Shown: piece by piece, positions 62,395 to 64,000 of the stretch
How positions within the stretch are numbered: the stretch's first letter is position 1
Layout of the letters: the number at the start of each line of letters is the position of its first letter
Source: Prorocentrum cordatum
Taxonomy: Eukaryota > Sar > Dinophyceae > Prorocentrales > Prorocentraceae
Reading direction: 5' to 3'
Length of the DNA stretch: 64,000 nt
Assembly (NCBI GenBank): GCA_963575745.1
Contig: CAUYUJ010015837.1
Span: 897,586-961,585 of the forward strand
The notes under the pieces: generated by a model
Databases searched by the model: none
What the model was told of the DNA's origin: nothing
What the model saw: the letters and a program-made list of their open reading frames with translations, nothing else
Translations under genes and position numbers: made by a program

Positions 62395-64000
62395 GACGAG
62401 TTGCCCTGATCAGGGATGTGGAGGAGCCTGCAGTATAATAAAAGGCTGTGTAAGACGTCCTACCCCAAGAGGGAGAGGATGGAGGAGGAATCGGAGGAAT
62501 CGGAATCGGAGGAGGAAGAGGAAGAGGAGGAGGAGTTGGAGGAGGATTTGGAAGGAAGAGGAGGAGGAGAAGGAAGAGGAGGAGGAATAGGAGGAGGAGG
62601 AGGAGTAGGCGGATGAGGAAGATGAAGGAAGAGGAGGAGAAGCAGGAGGATCATGATGATGATGATGCTGATGATGATGAGGAGGAGGAGGAGGAGGAGG
62701 AGGAGGAGGAGGAGCAGGAGGGCGAGCAGACATGCCAGAAGCCTCTTGTATGCCTGTCGGAATCTCTTCCTAGAGCTTCTTGGGGTCCTCTTGGGGTGTC
62801 TAGGGGGTCTATTGGCAGTTCTGGGGGCCTCTTGGGGCGTCGTGGGTGGCCTGTGGGGACCTTCTTGGGGCCTCTTGAGGGTCTCTTGGGGGCCTGTTGG
62901 GGGCCTCTTGGGAGCTTTTTGGGGGCCTCTCGGGGCCTCCTGTGCACCTCTTCGGATCGTCTTTGGGCACCCTTAGGAGCTTCAGGGGCTATCTTGGGGC
63001 CATCTCGGAGGAGATCGATCAACGGAGGGGGGCGCCTTCATTTGAGTCCTCCACCCCAGCAGGCCAAAATGTGGACAACACATGGGTCATTTCACTGATT
63101 CTGGTCTGCTCGCCGAGGCATCTTGGGGCGTCTTGGGTGTCATTGGGGGGCCTCTTGGGGCCTTGTGGGGGTCTCTTGCCAGCCTCTTGGGGGCCCCTTG
63201 GGGCCTCCTTGGGAGCACCTCTTGGGGCCGTCTTGGGGTGGCCATGTTGGAGGATATCGATCATTGGAGGAGATTTCTTAATCAGGGTCCCCCCACGAGG
63301 CCAAACTGTGGCCAATACCTTAGTTAAACAATGAACTTGGCCTTCTCGTCAAGGCCTCTTGGGGCGTCTTGGGTGCCCCCGGGGGGGCCTCCTGGGGCCT
63401 CTTGGGGGCCTCTTGGGGCCTCCTTTGCACCCATTGGGGCCGTCTTGGAGCACCCTTTGGGAGCCTCGGGGGCCATCTTGGGTTGGAGGAGATCGATCAA
63501 AGGACGGGCCGTACTCAATTAGCCCCCCCGTCCAAGAGGCGAAATTGTGGCCAAGACCTTCGTACGATCACTGATTTCGGCTTCCTCGCCGGGGTCATCT
63601 TGGACGCTCCAACGCCTCGTGGAACGCCCCCTCCAACCCCAGGGGGAGAGAGTATGGGGGAGGGAGTCAAGACACCCTCCTAGATAGAAGCCGTCTAGCG
63701 CACTCCCACCCCATCCCTCCCAACACATAAGTAACACCCGATCCTCAGCATGTTCAGCGGTCGTCGTCGGATGGGCAGCTACTGGGAACCAACACCGACC
63801 CCATGTGCGCGACGTTGGGGCGAGGTGCGCCACGCGTGCCAGGTGCGCCACGCGCGCCAGGCACCCTTTGGGCCCGAGCGTGCCAGGCACGCCTCGCCAG
63901 ATGCGCCACGTGCTCCATGTGCGCCAGGTGTGCCGCATACTCCAGCCGTGCCAGGTGCGCCATGTTCGGGGCACATGCAGAGTGTGTCAGGTTCGTCTGT
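62395..64000 (+). repeat. Composite cassette, copy 2 (runs off the window)
   Basis: GACGAGTTGCCCTGATCAGG (62395-), purine block (62460-62725), TTGGGG minisatellite (62770-63610), spacer with CACTCCCACCCCATCCCTCC (63701-), and a GCGCCACGCG/GTGCCAGG array (63815-63975). The minisatellite here contains three ~240-bp sub-units starting near 63000, 63240 and 63478, each with a GGAGGAKATCGATCA motif, AGGC(C/G)AAA-TGTGG and a CTTCCTCGCC-like joint. Confidence 0.7.

Overview
The window reads as nuclear DNA of a dinoflagellate. Three things point that way. A 22-nt sequence 41 nt upstream of the only clearly intact gene matches the dinoflagellate spliced leader at 19 of 22 positions (14673-14694). A decayed reverse transcriptase at 50.7-52.4 kb carries the YMDD-RTW signature of dinoflagellate non-LTR elements. 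The rest is very gene-poor, GC-rich and full of simple repeats, minisatellites and small foldback elements. The genus cannot be read from this sequence; a dinoflagellate assignment is about 85% likely.

Genes. One complete gene is present: a single-exon, fold-type-II PLP enzyme of the eukaryotic L-serine dehydratase family (14736-15809, +) with an Arg/Ala-rich presequence. A possible first exon of an endonuclease/exonuclease/phosphatase (CCR4/nocturnin-like) protein lies at 7380-7652. Three decayed coding regions remain: a 3.2-kb nearly open region of unknown product (1801-4966, +), a retroelement remnant with zinc-knuckle and RNase H-like segments (30829-33180, -), and a 5'-truncated LINE-like reverse transcriptase with its CCHC domain (50744-52428, +). 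No tRNA, rRNA or CRISPR array was found.

Layout. 0-5 kb: 90-bp tandem repeat, then the decayed long coding region. 5-13 kb: pyrimidine tracts, the possible EEP exon, GATCCG-rich tandem arrays interrupted by CTG/CCT tracts and a 79-bp satellite. 13-16 kb: small repeats, then the serine dehydratase gene. 16-26 kb: a very large field of TTGGGG minisatellite with a ~21-bp (2 x 10.5) period, including a ~1.3-kb tandem duplication, then CATA repeats. 26-36 kb: lower-copy sequence with nested foldback elements, the RNase H remnant and two long hairpins. 36-50 kb: reversed TTGGGG blocks, GGGTCGCG and GATGAT arrays, telomere-like degenerate repeats and more foldback elements. 50-56 kb: retroelement remnant, GT tracts and a GC palindrome. 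56-64 kb: mostly unassigned sequence ending in a duplicated cassette (purine tract, TTGGGG minisatellite, GCGCCAGG repeat).

How it fits together. Most of the DNA is mobile or repeat-derived. The serine dehydratase gene itself looks like a reinserted cDNA of a trans-spliced mRNA. At least five small inverted-repeat (MITE-like) families are recognisable only by comparing copies within the window, and several are nested inside older repeats. Repeat boundaries are approximate (tens of bases), since everything was read by eye.
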